Shown here: positions 1 through 5,570 of the stretch, piece after piece | Layout of the letters: each line of letters begins with the position of its first letter | Numbering within the stretch: the stretch's first letter is position 1 | Assembly (NCBI GenBank): GCA_023487865.1 | Contig: JAMDBG010000158.1 | Coordinates: 1 to 6,744 of the forward strand | From: Deltaproteobacteria bacterium | Lineage (GTDB): Bacteria; Desulfobacterota; Syntrophia; Syntrophales; UBA5619 | DNA length: 6,744 bases | Direction of reading: 5' to 3' | Program-made: the position numbers and the translations under genes | The notes under the pieces: model-generated | Databases searched by the model: none | What the model was told of the DNA's origin: nothing | What the model saw: only the letters and a program-made list of their open reading frames with translations

Positions 1-184
1 TTCTCCGATAGAACAAGTATGGACAGAATCCTCTATGCCATCTTCGCCCATGAAAACTTTAAAAATAAAACCGGAGGCCCCTTCCTTCTATCCCTGACAC
101 AAAACTCTTGACGTTACCAGCACATATTTTCAGCAGGGCATACGGAATGACAGATTGTAAGCCTCTGGAATCGCCGGGATGGAT
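1..184. other. No recognisable gene; short open frame at window edge
   Basis: No protein family is recognised here. Plus-strand frame 1 is open from the window edge to a TGA at 109-111 and could be the last 36 codons of an upstream gene, but the peptide resembles nothing I know. An A-rich stretch (61-70) next to a GC-rich patch (71-83) gives no convincing terminator on either strand. The region also holds the downstream flank of the minus-strand transporter. Confidence 0.3.
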
Positions 185-1477
185 TTACCCCCCCATCCGG
201 GGAGACCCCTTACCCGGTTTTTTCAGAGTGAAAATCAGAAAAGTCACGATCACCAGGACGGTAAGATCCAGGAGCCAAGCGTTGGCGTAAGAGCCGGTCA
301 GATCGTAGATGTAGCCGGTGAATATGGGTCCGGAGGTGCCGCCGATCGCCATGACGAAAAATACCTGCATGCCGTAAGAGGCCCCCAGGACATGGCGTCC
401 GAACCGGTCGGCCAGCAGGAAGGGCATCAGCGCCGTCATCGAGCCGTAGCCGAAGCCGAACAGGAGGGCATAAACGAACAGCATTGTGACGGTCGTCGTT
501 CTCAACAGGAGAAACATACCCACCGCCATCAATAAAAATCCGAGTGCCGCCGCATACTTGGCATCGCTGATCCGGTCGCACAGCCACCCGAAGAAAAACC
601 GCCCGAGGATGCTGGCCATGCCGATCATCCCCAGGGAAGACGCCGCGGCCACCTTGTCGATCTGGCGATCCAGGGCATAGGCGACCTGGTGGACCATGGC
701 CGACATCTCCGCCATTACGGCAAGGCTGTAACAGATCACCATGATCCAGAACTGGGAGTCCCTGAGAACCGACCGGAGTGTGGGAGAGGCGGATGGAATG
801 TCGAAGGATCTGGGACCGGACGCGGGGCCGCTCTTCCCCGTGTTTTCCCCGTCCGGACGGAGGCCGTAATCCTCCGGCTTGGTCCTTCCCATGAGCCACT
901 GCGAGAGACCCACCCCGATGATCAGGACGAACACCCCAATACAGGCGAAGCCCATCTGCCAGCCATAGACCTTGACAACATAGCCGGCCAGGGGGACCGT
1001 CGCCATCGTTCCGGCGCCCACCCCAATGGAGGCGATGCCGATGGCCAGCCCCCGCTTCCGGACAAACCACTTTCCCACAGAGGAGTTGCAGACCACGACA
1101 CCCAGACAGGCGGCGCCGAATCCGCCGAATACACCGTACGTCAGGTAAAATTGCCAGGGTTCACGGATCAGGGCCGTCAGAAAAAGGCCGGCTGCCATCA
1201 GGATCGCGCCGGCGGTGATGATCCAGCGGGGGGCGATCCGATCGGCAAGCCTGCCGGCGAATATCCCGCCGATTCCGTAGGCCAGGACCATGATCGACAT
1301 GCCTGCGGAGATCACCGACCGCGACCAGTGGTATTGCGCGGCCATCGGTTGGACAAAGACCCCAAAGCTGTACCGCGCCCCGTAATTGATCGCAAGAATG
1401 AGAAATGCGCCCAGCACCACAAACCAGCCCCAGAAGGGCCCCGTTTTGATTTCTTTTACATCGGTAGTATTGTCCAT
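185..1477 (-). CDS. MFS transporter, oxalate/formate antiporter or monocarboxylate type
   Basis: This is a complete 430-residue major facilitator transporter of the inner membrane, probably moving a small organic anion such as a mono- or dicarboxylate. About twelve hydrophobic segments are visible, six before and six after a polar loop at residues 197-235. The MFS loop 2-3 motif is GRLADRIAPR (75-84), and its echo in the second half is GRFFFGWLCDRIS (292-304). GKWFVRKRGLAIGIA (135-149) is typical of the OFA/monocarboxylate transporter branch. Length is normal for the family. The ATG at 1477 is chosen because it precedes a short polar N-terminus and the first helix; the purine-rich GAGAGG upstream is rather far away (about 15 nt). 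It ends in TAA. The gene stands alone, so neighbours do not reveal the substrate. The family call is firm; the substrate is unknown. Confidence 0.9.
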   Translation of the reverse strand: MDNTTDVKEIKTGPFWGWFVVLGAFLILAINYGARYSFGVFVQPMAAQYHWSRSVISAGMSIMVLAYGIGGIFAGRLADRIAPRWIITAGAILMAAGLFLTALIREPWQFYLTYGVFGGFGAACLGVVVCNSSVGKWFVRKRGLAIGIASIGVGAGTMATVPLAGYVVKVYGWQMGFACIGVFVLIIGVGLSQWLMGRTKPEDYGLRPDGENTGKSGPASGPRSFDIPSASPTLRSVLRDSQFWIMVICYSLAVMAEMSAMVHQVAYALDRQIDKVAAASSLGMIGMASILGRFFFGWLCDRISDAKYAAALGFLLMAVGMFLLLRTTTVTMLFVYALLFGFGYGSMTALMPFLLADRFGRHVLGASYGMQVFFVMAIGGTSGPIFTGYIYDLTGSYANAWLLDLTVLVIVTFLIFTLKKPGKGSPRMGG

Positions 1478-1582
1478 GGTATGAACATATACCTCTCTTT
1501 TCCTGTTCCCGGGGAGAGTCTATCAAAAGCAAATGAAATGCAATCCCAATTTATCATTGAAGGGTGGAAAGACATTGCCCGG

Positions 1583-1618
1583 AAAAACAAACCGGGCAGC
1601 TTCTTACGGCTACCCGGT
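1583..1618 (-). terminator. Factor-independent terminator (minus strand)
   Basis: Read on the minus strand, CCGGG, a G-U wobble and an AGC/GCT step form a nine- to ten-pair stem (arms 1592-1600 and 1609-1617, eight-base loop). It is followed directly by TTTGTTTTT (1591-1583). On the plus strand the wobble becomes a C-A mismatch and there is no U tract, so the minus strand is the functional reading. It lies about 30 bases past the CCA end of the tmRNA/tRNA-like fragment, where the terminator of that RNA gene would originally have been. The second hairpin GCCCGG/CCGGGC (1577-1597) overlaps it and could be an alternative fold. Confidence 0.6.
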
Positions 1619-1649
1619 CGTTTCATTTGGACTGTCTAGGATTATGTTC

Positions 1650-1676
1650 TGGTGGGGCGGCGGGAGTCGAACCCGA
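1650..1676 (-). other. tmRNA (ssrA)- or tRNA-like 3' end remnant, probable attachment site
   Basis: On the minus strand this reads CGGG-TTCGACT-CCCG, a T-arm with the invariant TTCRA loop, followed by CGCCCC-A-CCA with an encoded CCA end at 1650. The string closely resembles the 3' end of bacterial tmRNA, with one base missing from the acceptor strand and an unpaired fifth T-stem position. There is no anticodon arm, D-arm or tag-peptide reading frame upstream (1677-1760), so it is a fragment and not a working RNA gene. Such fragments are produced when an integrase inserts an element into the 3' end of ssrA or a tRNA gene. The orientation fits an element lying at higher coordinates, with the intact gene beyond the right edge. 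The choice of ssrA over a tRNA is inference. Confidence 0.5.
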
Positions 1677-1713
1677 TGCTCCCCCTTGTTTTTCAGGGTT
1701 CCCGCATCCCTCG

Positions 1714-2133
1714 CTAAAAAAGCGCTAAAGTCGATTGTGGGTGCCTGCCAGCGGGACCGGTAGCCCGAGACTTGGCCTCCTCCCACCAGCCGCTGCCGTG
1801 GTTCCAGAGGATGAGGGCGTAGCGGTCGGCGGGATAATTGTCCACCGCCCATTTCACGAAGCTGTAAAGGATTTGTGGATCACCTGTATTGGTCTCGCTG
1901 AAGGTCTCGATGCAGTCTTTCTTGAACCCGCCGCCCTGGGTGATCCGGAAGCGCCGGGTCTTCTGGTCCTCGAGACGGTCGAGCTGCACCAGGATGTGGA
2001 CGTCCTTGGTGGATCCGGCCTTGGCCATCTCGGCGATGTCCCGGAGGGCCGCGCCGTCGAGGTTGTTGTCCCCGGCCATGTAGACCATGAACGTCCATTT
2101 GGCCCGGCCGCTGTTGCCCTGTGCTTTTCCCAT
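1714..2133 (-). pseudogene. Truncated clostripain-like cysteine peptidase (peptidase C11), N-terminal part only
   Basis: The 139-residue product begins with the core of a C11 peptidase. KWTFMVYMAGDNNL (12-25) is the family's first beta strand and DNNL motif. LVQLDR (48-53), GDPQIL (84-89) and YALILWNHGSGW (105-116) follow, and His112 of HGSGW matches the catalytic histidine. The family normally continues for 200 or more residues to a catalytic Cys in a D-x-C motif; here homology stops at about residue 117 and an unrelated tail leads to a TAG at 1714. No other frame restores it before the tmRNA-like remnant about 40 bases on. The start at 2133 is chosen because an AGAAAGGGG element precedes it and the match begins soon after; upstream in-frame ATGs give unlikely sequence. 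Without the Cys it should be inactive as a protease. It was probably cut by a recombination event at the island edge. Confidence 0.75.
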
Positions 2134-2321
2134 CTCTATGCCCCTTTCTCCGTTTTCGGTTACTGGTTGATTTACGGGAGATTGCGTTAGGGCGATGGTA
2201 AAAGCAGCGATCCGATGAATGCAAAGACGAGAGGCAGTTCCTGACAACTCCAGGCAGAAAATCTTCATCTCGACGTGATCAACATTGTCATGCACAGTGC
2301 CGCCGCCTGCAAATATCCACC

Positions 2322-2350
2322 TTCAAATGACTGGAAAAACATACGATAAT
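2322..2350 (+). promoter_or_regulatory. Probable sigma-70-type promoter for the AlbA_2/ATPase gene
   Basis: TTCAAA (2322-2327, 4 of 6 to TTGACA) and GATAAT (2345-2350, 5 of 6 to TATAAT) are separated by exactly 17 bases. A start of transcription near 2357 would leave a short leader with the Shine-Dalgarno AAGAGGT (2367-2373), six bases before the ATG at 2380. The 188 bases between the clostripain fragment and this promoter show no gene. No operator-like repeat is seen here. Position supports the call, but it is made by eye. Confidence 0.45.
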
Positions 2351-2379
2351 TTGGTAGCGTTCGCGCAAGAGGTCTTGCC

Positions 2380-4089
2380 ATGGTCTACACGCCCGAAAAA
2401 ATACTTTCTCTTTTGCCGCTCCTTGATGAGCAGATCGCCGACAATCTTGAAAACGAGAATCTCGATTTCAAGGAATGTCCCACGGAAGCCCGTTTGCGGG
2501 ACCTGGCCAAGGAAATGGCTGTCTGCCTCGGCAACTCCTCGGGCGGCACGGTCGTTTTCGGCGTCAAGGAACGGGTTCGCGGATGCGACAAGGCCATCGT
2601 GGGACTCGACTTTGCGCCTGATCTGGAGGCGCTGAATGCAACCCTCTACGACAGCATCGACCCGAAGCTGCCGGTGCAGTTTGAATGGCTGATGCACGGC
2701 GGCCGTCGTCTTCTGCTGATGCATGTCCACCCGTCCATGCCCCCTTACACGACCACTTCCGGCAAAGGGTGGATGCGCTTCGGCAAGGACTGCAAGCCCC
2801 TGACCGGCTCCTTGTTGCGTCAGTTGCGGGAAAAGGCCGGGTTGAGCGATCCCACGGCGAAGATCCTGCCTATCGACAATCCGATCAAGGCAATCTCACA
2901 GGCGGCCGTTGAAATCCTGCGGCGGGAAATGAAAAGCATCGGTTCTCCGGCGGATCTCTTGGCCTGTGACGATACGGATCTCTGCGGCAAGTTGGGTTTC
3001 TTGAAGGAAGGCCGGTTGACGATGGCCGGCCTGCTGGTCGCCGGGCGGGATGAAATGATCGCCGAACATGCCCCCAACCACGAGTGGAAATACAGCCGGT
3101 TGCGCACGGATACGGATTATGAAACGCCACCGGTCAGCGGCCGGGATTGCATCCTGGTGGCGCTTGATAAGATCATGCTTCTCCTGGGGCAGCAAAACCC
3201 TATGACGACGGTCCCCTCCGGCCTTTTCCATGCCGAGTTTCCTCAGTATCCGACGATTGCCCTGCGTGAAGCCCTGTTGAACGCCTTCGCCCACCGGGAC
3301 TACACCATTCCGGGGATGGTCTTCATCCGGCACTACCGCGATCGCTTCGAGATCAACAGTCCGGGCGGCTTCACCGGCGGCGTCACGCCGGAGAACATCC
3401 TCCACCATGCGCCGGTCACGCGAAACCGCTACCTGGTCGAGACGGTACTGCTGGCCACCCGCCTGGTCAACCGGCAAAACCTCGGTGTCCCTCGCATCTT
3501 CCGAGCCCTGTTGGAGGAAGGGAAGGAACCGCCGGCCTTTGACGAAATCGGCCAGACGGTGCGGGTGACCTTCCCCGGCCAAAAGGCAGATCAGCCATTC
3601 AAGGTGCTCCTCTCTTTTCTGACCGAAAAGCAGGGCGCCTATCTGGACGTGGATGACCTCCTGCTCCTCCATTTCTTCCGGCGGCGTCATGAGGCGAATT
3701 GGAACGACATTCGTGAGGCCTACCCCTACGACGACCGCCGCCTGCGTGAAAAACTGGCCTCCCTGGAAACACGCCTTTTGATGCTGGAACACAGCGGCAC
3801 AGGCCGCGGAGCGGTATACCGTCTTTCCCGCCGGGCGTCCGCCATCCTGAATGAGGGCGTAGCCTACGACATGACGCGGAGGCTGGACCGGGAAGCGATC
3901 AAGGTCCGCATCCTGTCGCTGCTGAAGGATCGGCCTCTCCGCAACGCCGATATCCGGAACTTCACTGATCTGGGCCGTCAACAGGTCTACAGGATCATGA
4001 AAGAGCTGGAGTCGGACAATCTGATCTACCAGGAAGGTCATGGACAAACGGCTCTATGGCACCTGAAGCAATCATTGAGCAAACAGTGA
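2380..4089 (+). CDS. AlbA_2 (Schlafen-type) / HATPase_c_4 / winged-helix regulator-like protein (RecG-related)
   Basis: This is a 569-residue cytoplasmic protein. The N-terminal third is an AlbA_2 (Schlafen AlbA-like) nucleic-acid-binding domain, with ENLDFKE (26-32) and the glycine strand GGTVVFGVKE (55-64). The middle is an ATPase domain of the HATPase_c_4 type: EALLNAFAHRDY (297-308, the N-box with E, N and H-R-D), DRFEINSPGG (321-330), and RNRYL (348-352) to LGVPRIF (368-374). Residues about 400-569 look like tandem winged helices, including RNADIRNFTDLGRQQVYRIM (521-540). The order is that of proteins annotated as RecG-like helicases or COG2865 regulators, though no helicase motors are present. 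The ATG at 2380 has AAGAGGT six bases upstream. Members are often found beside restriction loci and on mobile elements. ATP binding and DNA binding are likely; the biological role, perhaps control of the two downstream putative nucleases, is inference. Confidence 0.85.
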   Translation: MVYTPEKILSLLPLLDEQIADNLENENLDFKECPTEARLRDLAKEMAVCLGNSSGGTVVFGVKERVRGCDKAIVGLDFAPDLEALNATLYDSIDPKLPVQFEWLMHGGRRLLLMHVHPSMPPYTTTSGKGWMRFGKDCKPLTGSLLRQLREKAGLSDPTAKILPIDNPIKAISQAAVEILRREMKSIGSPADLLACDDTDLCGKLGFLKEGRLTMAGLLVAGRDEMIAEHAPNHEWKYSRLRTDTDYETPPVSGRDCILVALDKIMLLLGQQNPMTTVPSGLFHAEFPQYPTIALREALLNAFAHRDYTIPGMVFIRHYRDRFEINSPGGFTGGVTPENILHHAPVTRNRYLVETVLLATRLVNRQNLGVPRIFRALLEEGKEPPAFDEIGQTVRVTFPGQKADQPFKVLLSFLTEKQGAYLDVDDLLLLHFFRRRHEANWNDIREAYPYDDRRLREKLASLETRLLMLEHSGTGRGAVYRLSRRASAILNEGVAYDMTRRLDREAIKVRILSLLKDRPLRNADIRNFTDLGRQQVYRIMKELESDNLIYQEGHGQTALWHLKQSLSKQ

Positions 4090-4101
4090 ATCAAAGGAGC
4101 C

Positions 4102-4148
4102 TGTTTGCATCATTGTTTGCATCATGAATCAATGGTTTGATGCAAACC
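4102..4148. repeat. 12-bp tandem repeat plus inverted copy at the start of the second gene
   Basis: TGTTTGCATCAT occurs twice in perfect tandem (4102-4113, 4114-4125). Ten of its bases return inverted as TGATGCAAAC (4138-4147). That inverted copy lies inside a perfect 6-bp palindrome with a 3-base centre, GGTTTG-ATG-CAAACC (4134-4148). The ATG at 4124 overlaps the second repeat, and the only good Shine-Dalgarno (AAAGGAG, 4093-4099) is 24 bases away, so the tandem copies form the spacer. In RNA either copy can pair with the inverted copy in a 10-bp hairpin that takes in or encloses the start codon. It may be a protein operator, a translational control hairpin, or both. Confidence 0.7.
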
Positions 4149-4609
4149 ACCTGGAGGTGCTGGCGCAAATGACCGATCTACGGGGGAAATTAGTCGCCGC
4201 AGCACTTGAATGGGGAAATGCCTTCGGCAATGCACCTTCTATCACATCAGCCCTCTCTGAGTATGATGCCGCCATGCTGGTCGGAATGACCATCGAAGAA
4301 TATTCAGCATCCATGAAGGGGATGAGTGCGGTTAAAAAGGGTTATGACTTCAAGTTCAAGGGTGCCCGTTATCAGGTCAAAGGGAATCGCCCAAGCGGTA
4401 AGCCTGGCAGCTTTGTTACTTTGGTGCCCAAGGCAAACAATTACGACTGGGATTTCCTGGTCTGGATCCTTTACAATCCCAGTTATGAAATTCAAGAGGC
4501 GTGGCTTTGGGAGGTTTCAACATACAAAGCTTCATTCGATTCAATCAAACGTCTTTCGCCTTCACATTACCGTCAGGGCAAGCCCTTACTGCGAAAACCT
4601 GCATCCTGA
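4124..4609 (+). CDS. Conserved hypothetical protein with a PD-(D/E)XK-like nuclease core
   Basis: The 161-residue product has no named family that I can assign firmly. Its centre reads GYDFKF (73-78) followed by RYQVKGNRPSGKPGSF (82-97). An Asp on one strand followed by Q-x-K on the next is the arrangement of the PD-(D/E)XK nuclease fold with Gln replacing the usual acid, as in several restriction-like families. SEYDAAML (45-52) in the preceding helix could supply another acid. NYDWDFLVWILYNPSYEIQE (106-125) resembles the later strands of such domains. There is no signal peptide or membrane segment. It starts 34 bases after the ATPase gene on the same strand and is probably co-transcribed. 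The ATG at 4124 is the first plausible start, but its ribosome site is unusually distant because of the tandem repeat. A role as a DNA-cleaving effector or restriction-like enzyme is inference. Confidence 0.65.
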   Translation: MNQWFDANHLEVLAQMTDLRGKLVAAALEWGNAFGNAPSITSALSEYDAAMLVGMTIEEYSASMKGMSAVKKGYDFKFKGARYQVKGNRPSGKPGSFVTLVPKANNYDWDFLVWILYNPSYEIQEAWLWEVSTYKASFDSIKRLSPSHYRQGKPLLRKPAS

Positions 4610-4618
4610 AATGGATAG

Positions 4619-4649
4619 TTGACATCCGAATTGACGGACGGTCAATTAT
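4619..4649 (+). promoter_or_regulatory. Inverted repeat with possible promoter ahead of the third gene
   Basis: A perfect 7-bp inverted repeat, AATTGAC-GGACG-GTCAATT (4629-4647), occupies the 75-base gap between the two small genes. A TTGACA (4619-4624) lies just before it, but matching -10 boxes are weak (TCAATT at 17 bases or AATTAT at 19 bases spacing). If the promoter is real, the repeat covers the spacer and -10, as a repressor operator would; in RNA it would be a small hairpin. GAGGAG (4671-4676) before the ATG at 4685 is the ribosome site. Confidence 0.35.
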
Positions 4650-4684
4650 TGCCCATACCCACCATAACATGAGGAGCCATAACA

Positions 4685-5191
4685 ATGATCGACTATGGGA
4701 CAGGGGAGACCGGGAGCGAGATCCCTATCACCTACGCCAAAGATCAGCGTGTATTCTATGATTGTGAAGATCCGAGATGCATTTATGAGCAATTCGAGCG
4801 ACAAGTAGGTATCAATAAAGGCAATTTTGTAGAAATGGTTGCAAGGAAATACTTTGAGGACCAAGGGTACGGTGTCGAAAGCTTCTACTACCTCGTTCGC
4901 AACAGGAAGAAACGCGAGAGAATGCCCGGATTCAAAAAGATCCTCCAAATATTTGATGAGAAAAAAGTTCGTCTACTCATATCCGAAGCTGAAGAAGCTT
5001 TTCGTTCATCGGGCAAAACGAGAGCCGCTGGAGATCCAGATCTCTTTGTCCACAATGAACAATCGCAAGACTATTTCTTCGTAGAAGTAAAAGAAAAGGA
5101 CCAGATTACGGCAAACCAAATGATTCTGTTCCCATTGATTCAAAAGCGCCTTTGCCCAGTGTATATTGCAAGAGTAACGCAAGAAGGATAG
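4685..5191 (+). CDS. VRR-NUC-like PD-(D/E)XK nuclease
   Basis: The 168-residue protein carries a clear PD-(D/E)XK signature in its C-terminal half. GDPDLF (116-121) supplies the metal-binding Asp, and FFVEVKEKDQ (131-140) supplies the E-x-K pair and a following Asp. ANQMILF (143-149) gives the Gln typical of VRR-NUC and Holliday-resolvase-like nucleases, followed by a last strand PVYIARV (158-164). NKGNFVEMVARKYF (44-57) is the expected first helix with a conserved Glu (E50). Such nucleases cut DNA using divalent metal ions. The domain is nearly the whole protein, with a long charged helix (about 75-108) inserted. The ATG at 4685 has GAGGAG eight bases upstream. Base composition is clearly AT-richer than the flanking genes (some 60-base blocks only 35-42% GC by count), suggesting separate acquisition. 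Nuclease fold likely; target and biological role unknown. Confidence 0.7.
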   Translation: MIDYGTGETGSEIPITYAKDQRVFYDCEDPRCIYEQFERQVGINKGNFVEMVARKYFEDQGYGVESFYYLVRNRKKRERMPGFKKILQIFDEKKVRLLISEAEEAFRSSGKTRAAGDPDLFVHNEQSQDYFFVEVKEKDQITANQMILFPLIQKRLCPVYIARVTQEG

Positions 5192-5231
5192 ACCAAAACT
5201 TAGGTAGTACAAGCTGTTAGGTATAACATTA

Positions 5232-5297
5232 GCCTCAACCGGACGCCCGACCAAGTCCGTTGCTCACCTTGAGATCCTCGGTGGGCATCGGTTAGCC
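5232..5297. other. Imperfect palindrome with extra-helical bases, resembling an attC-type site
   Basis: CTCAACCGGACGCCCGACC (5234-5252) pairs with GGTGGGCATCGGTTAG (5280-5295) with single unpaired bases at C5236, G5242 and G5249. A loop of 27 bases remains, holding a minor CTCA/TGAG hairpin. Integron attC sites are palindromes of this size with extra-helical bases and a terminal GTT. GTTAGCC (5291-5297) misses the GTTRRRY consensus by one base, whereas GTTAGGT (5216-5222), just outside, fits it. No integrase is in the window and the left arm is not a good RYYYAAC. It may be a decayed attC or simply a bidirectional terminator-like structure between converging genes; I cannot decide. Confidence 0.25.
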
Positions 5298-5326
5298 TGG
5301 TATTCTAGCAAACGTCGTCATCATCC

Positions 5327-5560
5327 TCACTGATCCGTCTCTTCCTCCAGCGACTCTTCAAACCTCCGTATCTCCTCCGCTGACACCCGCAGGCACTTCC
5401 GGATGCGAGTCGCCTGGAGATCTCCCTCATCCAGGAGACGGTAGACGGTCCTCTCGGAAATGTCAAAATAAGCGGCCACCTCGTTCAGGCGGTAGTAGCG
5501 TTTCAAGGGCGCGGGGGATTCCCGCCCGGATTTCTCTACTTCCTTGCCCTGGTTCGTCAT
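5327..5560 (-). CDS. Small helix-turn-helix protein, excisionase/MerR-type DNA-binding domain
   Basis: This is a 77-residue protein whose residues 22-72 form a winged helix-turn-helix of the excisionase (HTH_17) family. YYRLNEVAAYFDISERTVYR (22-41) is the helix-turn-helix, followed by LLDEGDLQATRI (42-53) and LRVSAEEIRRFEES (57-70). Such proteins are recombination directionality factors or small repressors on phages and integrative elements. The ATG at 5560 is used, but its ribosome site is poor: AAGGAA lies 13 bases away, inside the end of the preceding gene. The frame stays open far upstream with plausible protein sequence, so this may be the C-terminal domain of a longer protein joined to the upstream gene by a one-base change (see 5650-5695). 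It is the last gene of the minus-strand operon with the DnaC-like loader. Confidence 0.7.
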   Translation of the reverse strand: MTNQGKEVEKSGRESPAPLKRYYRLNEVAAYFDISERTVYRLLDEGDLQATRIRKCLRVSAEEIRRFEESLEEETDQ

Positions 5561-5570
5561 CGCAAAAAGG

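Noticed and set aside
689..1639. Long open frame of 316 codons on the plus strand
   Set aside because: It lies opposite the MFS gene, its product is Arg/Gly/His/Asp-rich low complexity, and it is a by-product of high GC.
1550..1650. Cyclic-di-GMP (GEMM-type) riboswitch ahead of a plus-strand gene
   Set aside because: GC-rich hairpins and a GGCTACCCGG string recall the motif, but the conserved core bases are missing, no plus-strand gene follows, and the minus-strand terminator reading explains the structure better.
1650..1745. A complete tRNA gene on the minus strand
   Set aside because: Only the T-arm and acceptor end are present. The upstream CCCT/AGGG hairpin has no T33 or normal anticodon loop, and no D-arm or matching 5' acceptor strand is seen.
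1735..2190. Open frame of 151 codons on the plus strand
   Set aside because: It is antisense to the clostripain-like fragment, which has a recognised motif set; the plus-strand product has no known domain.
2896..4047. Long open frame of 383 codons on the minus strand
   Set aside because: It is antisense to the AlbA_2/ATPase gene, whose domains are clear. The antisense product resembles no family and has out-of-frame composition.
2380..5191. Type I or II restriction-modification system
   Set aside because: No DNA methyltransferase motifs, specificity subunit or translocating helicase are in the window. The nuclease-like proteins alone do not justify the name.
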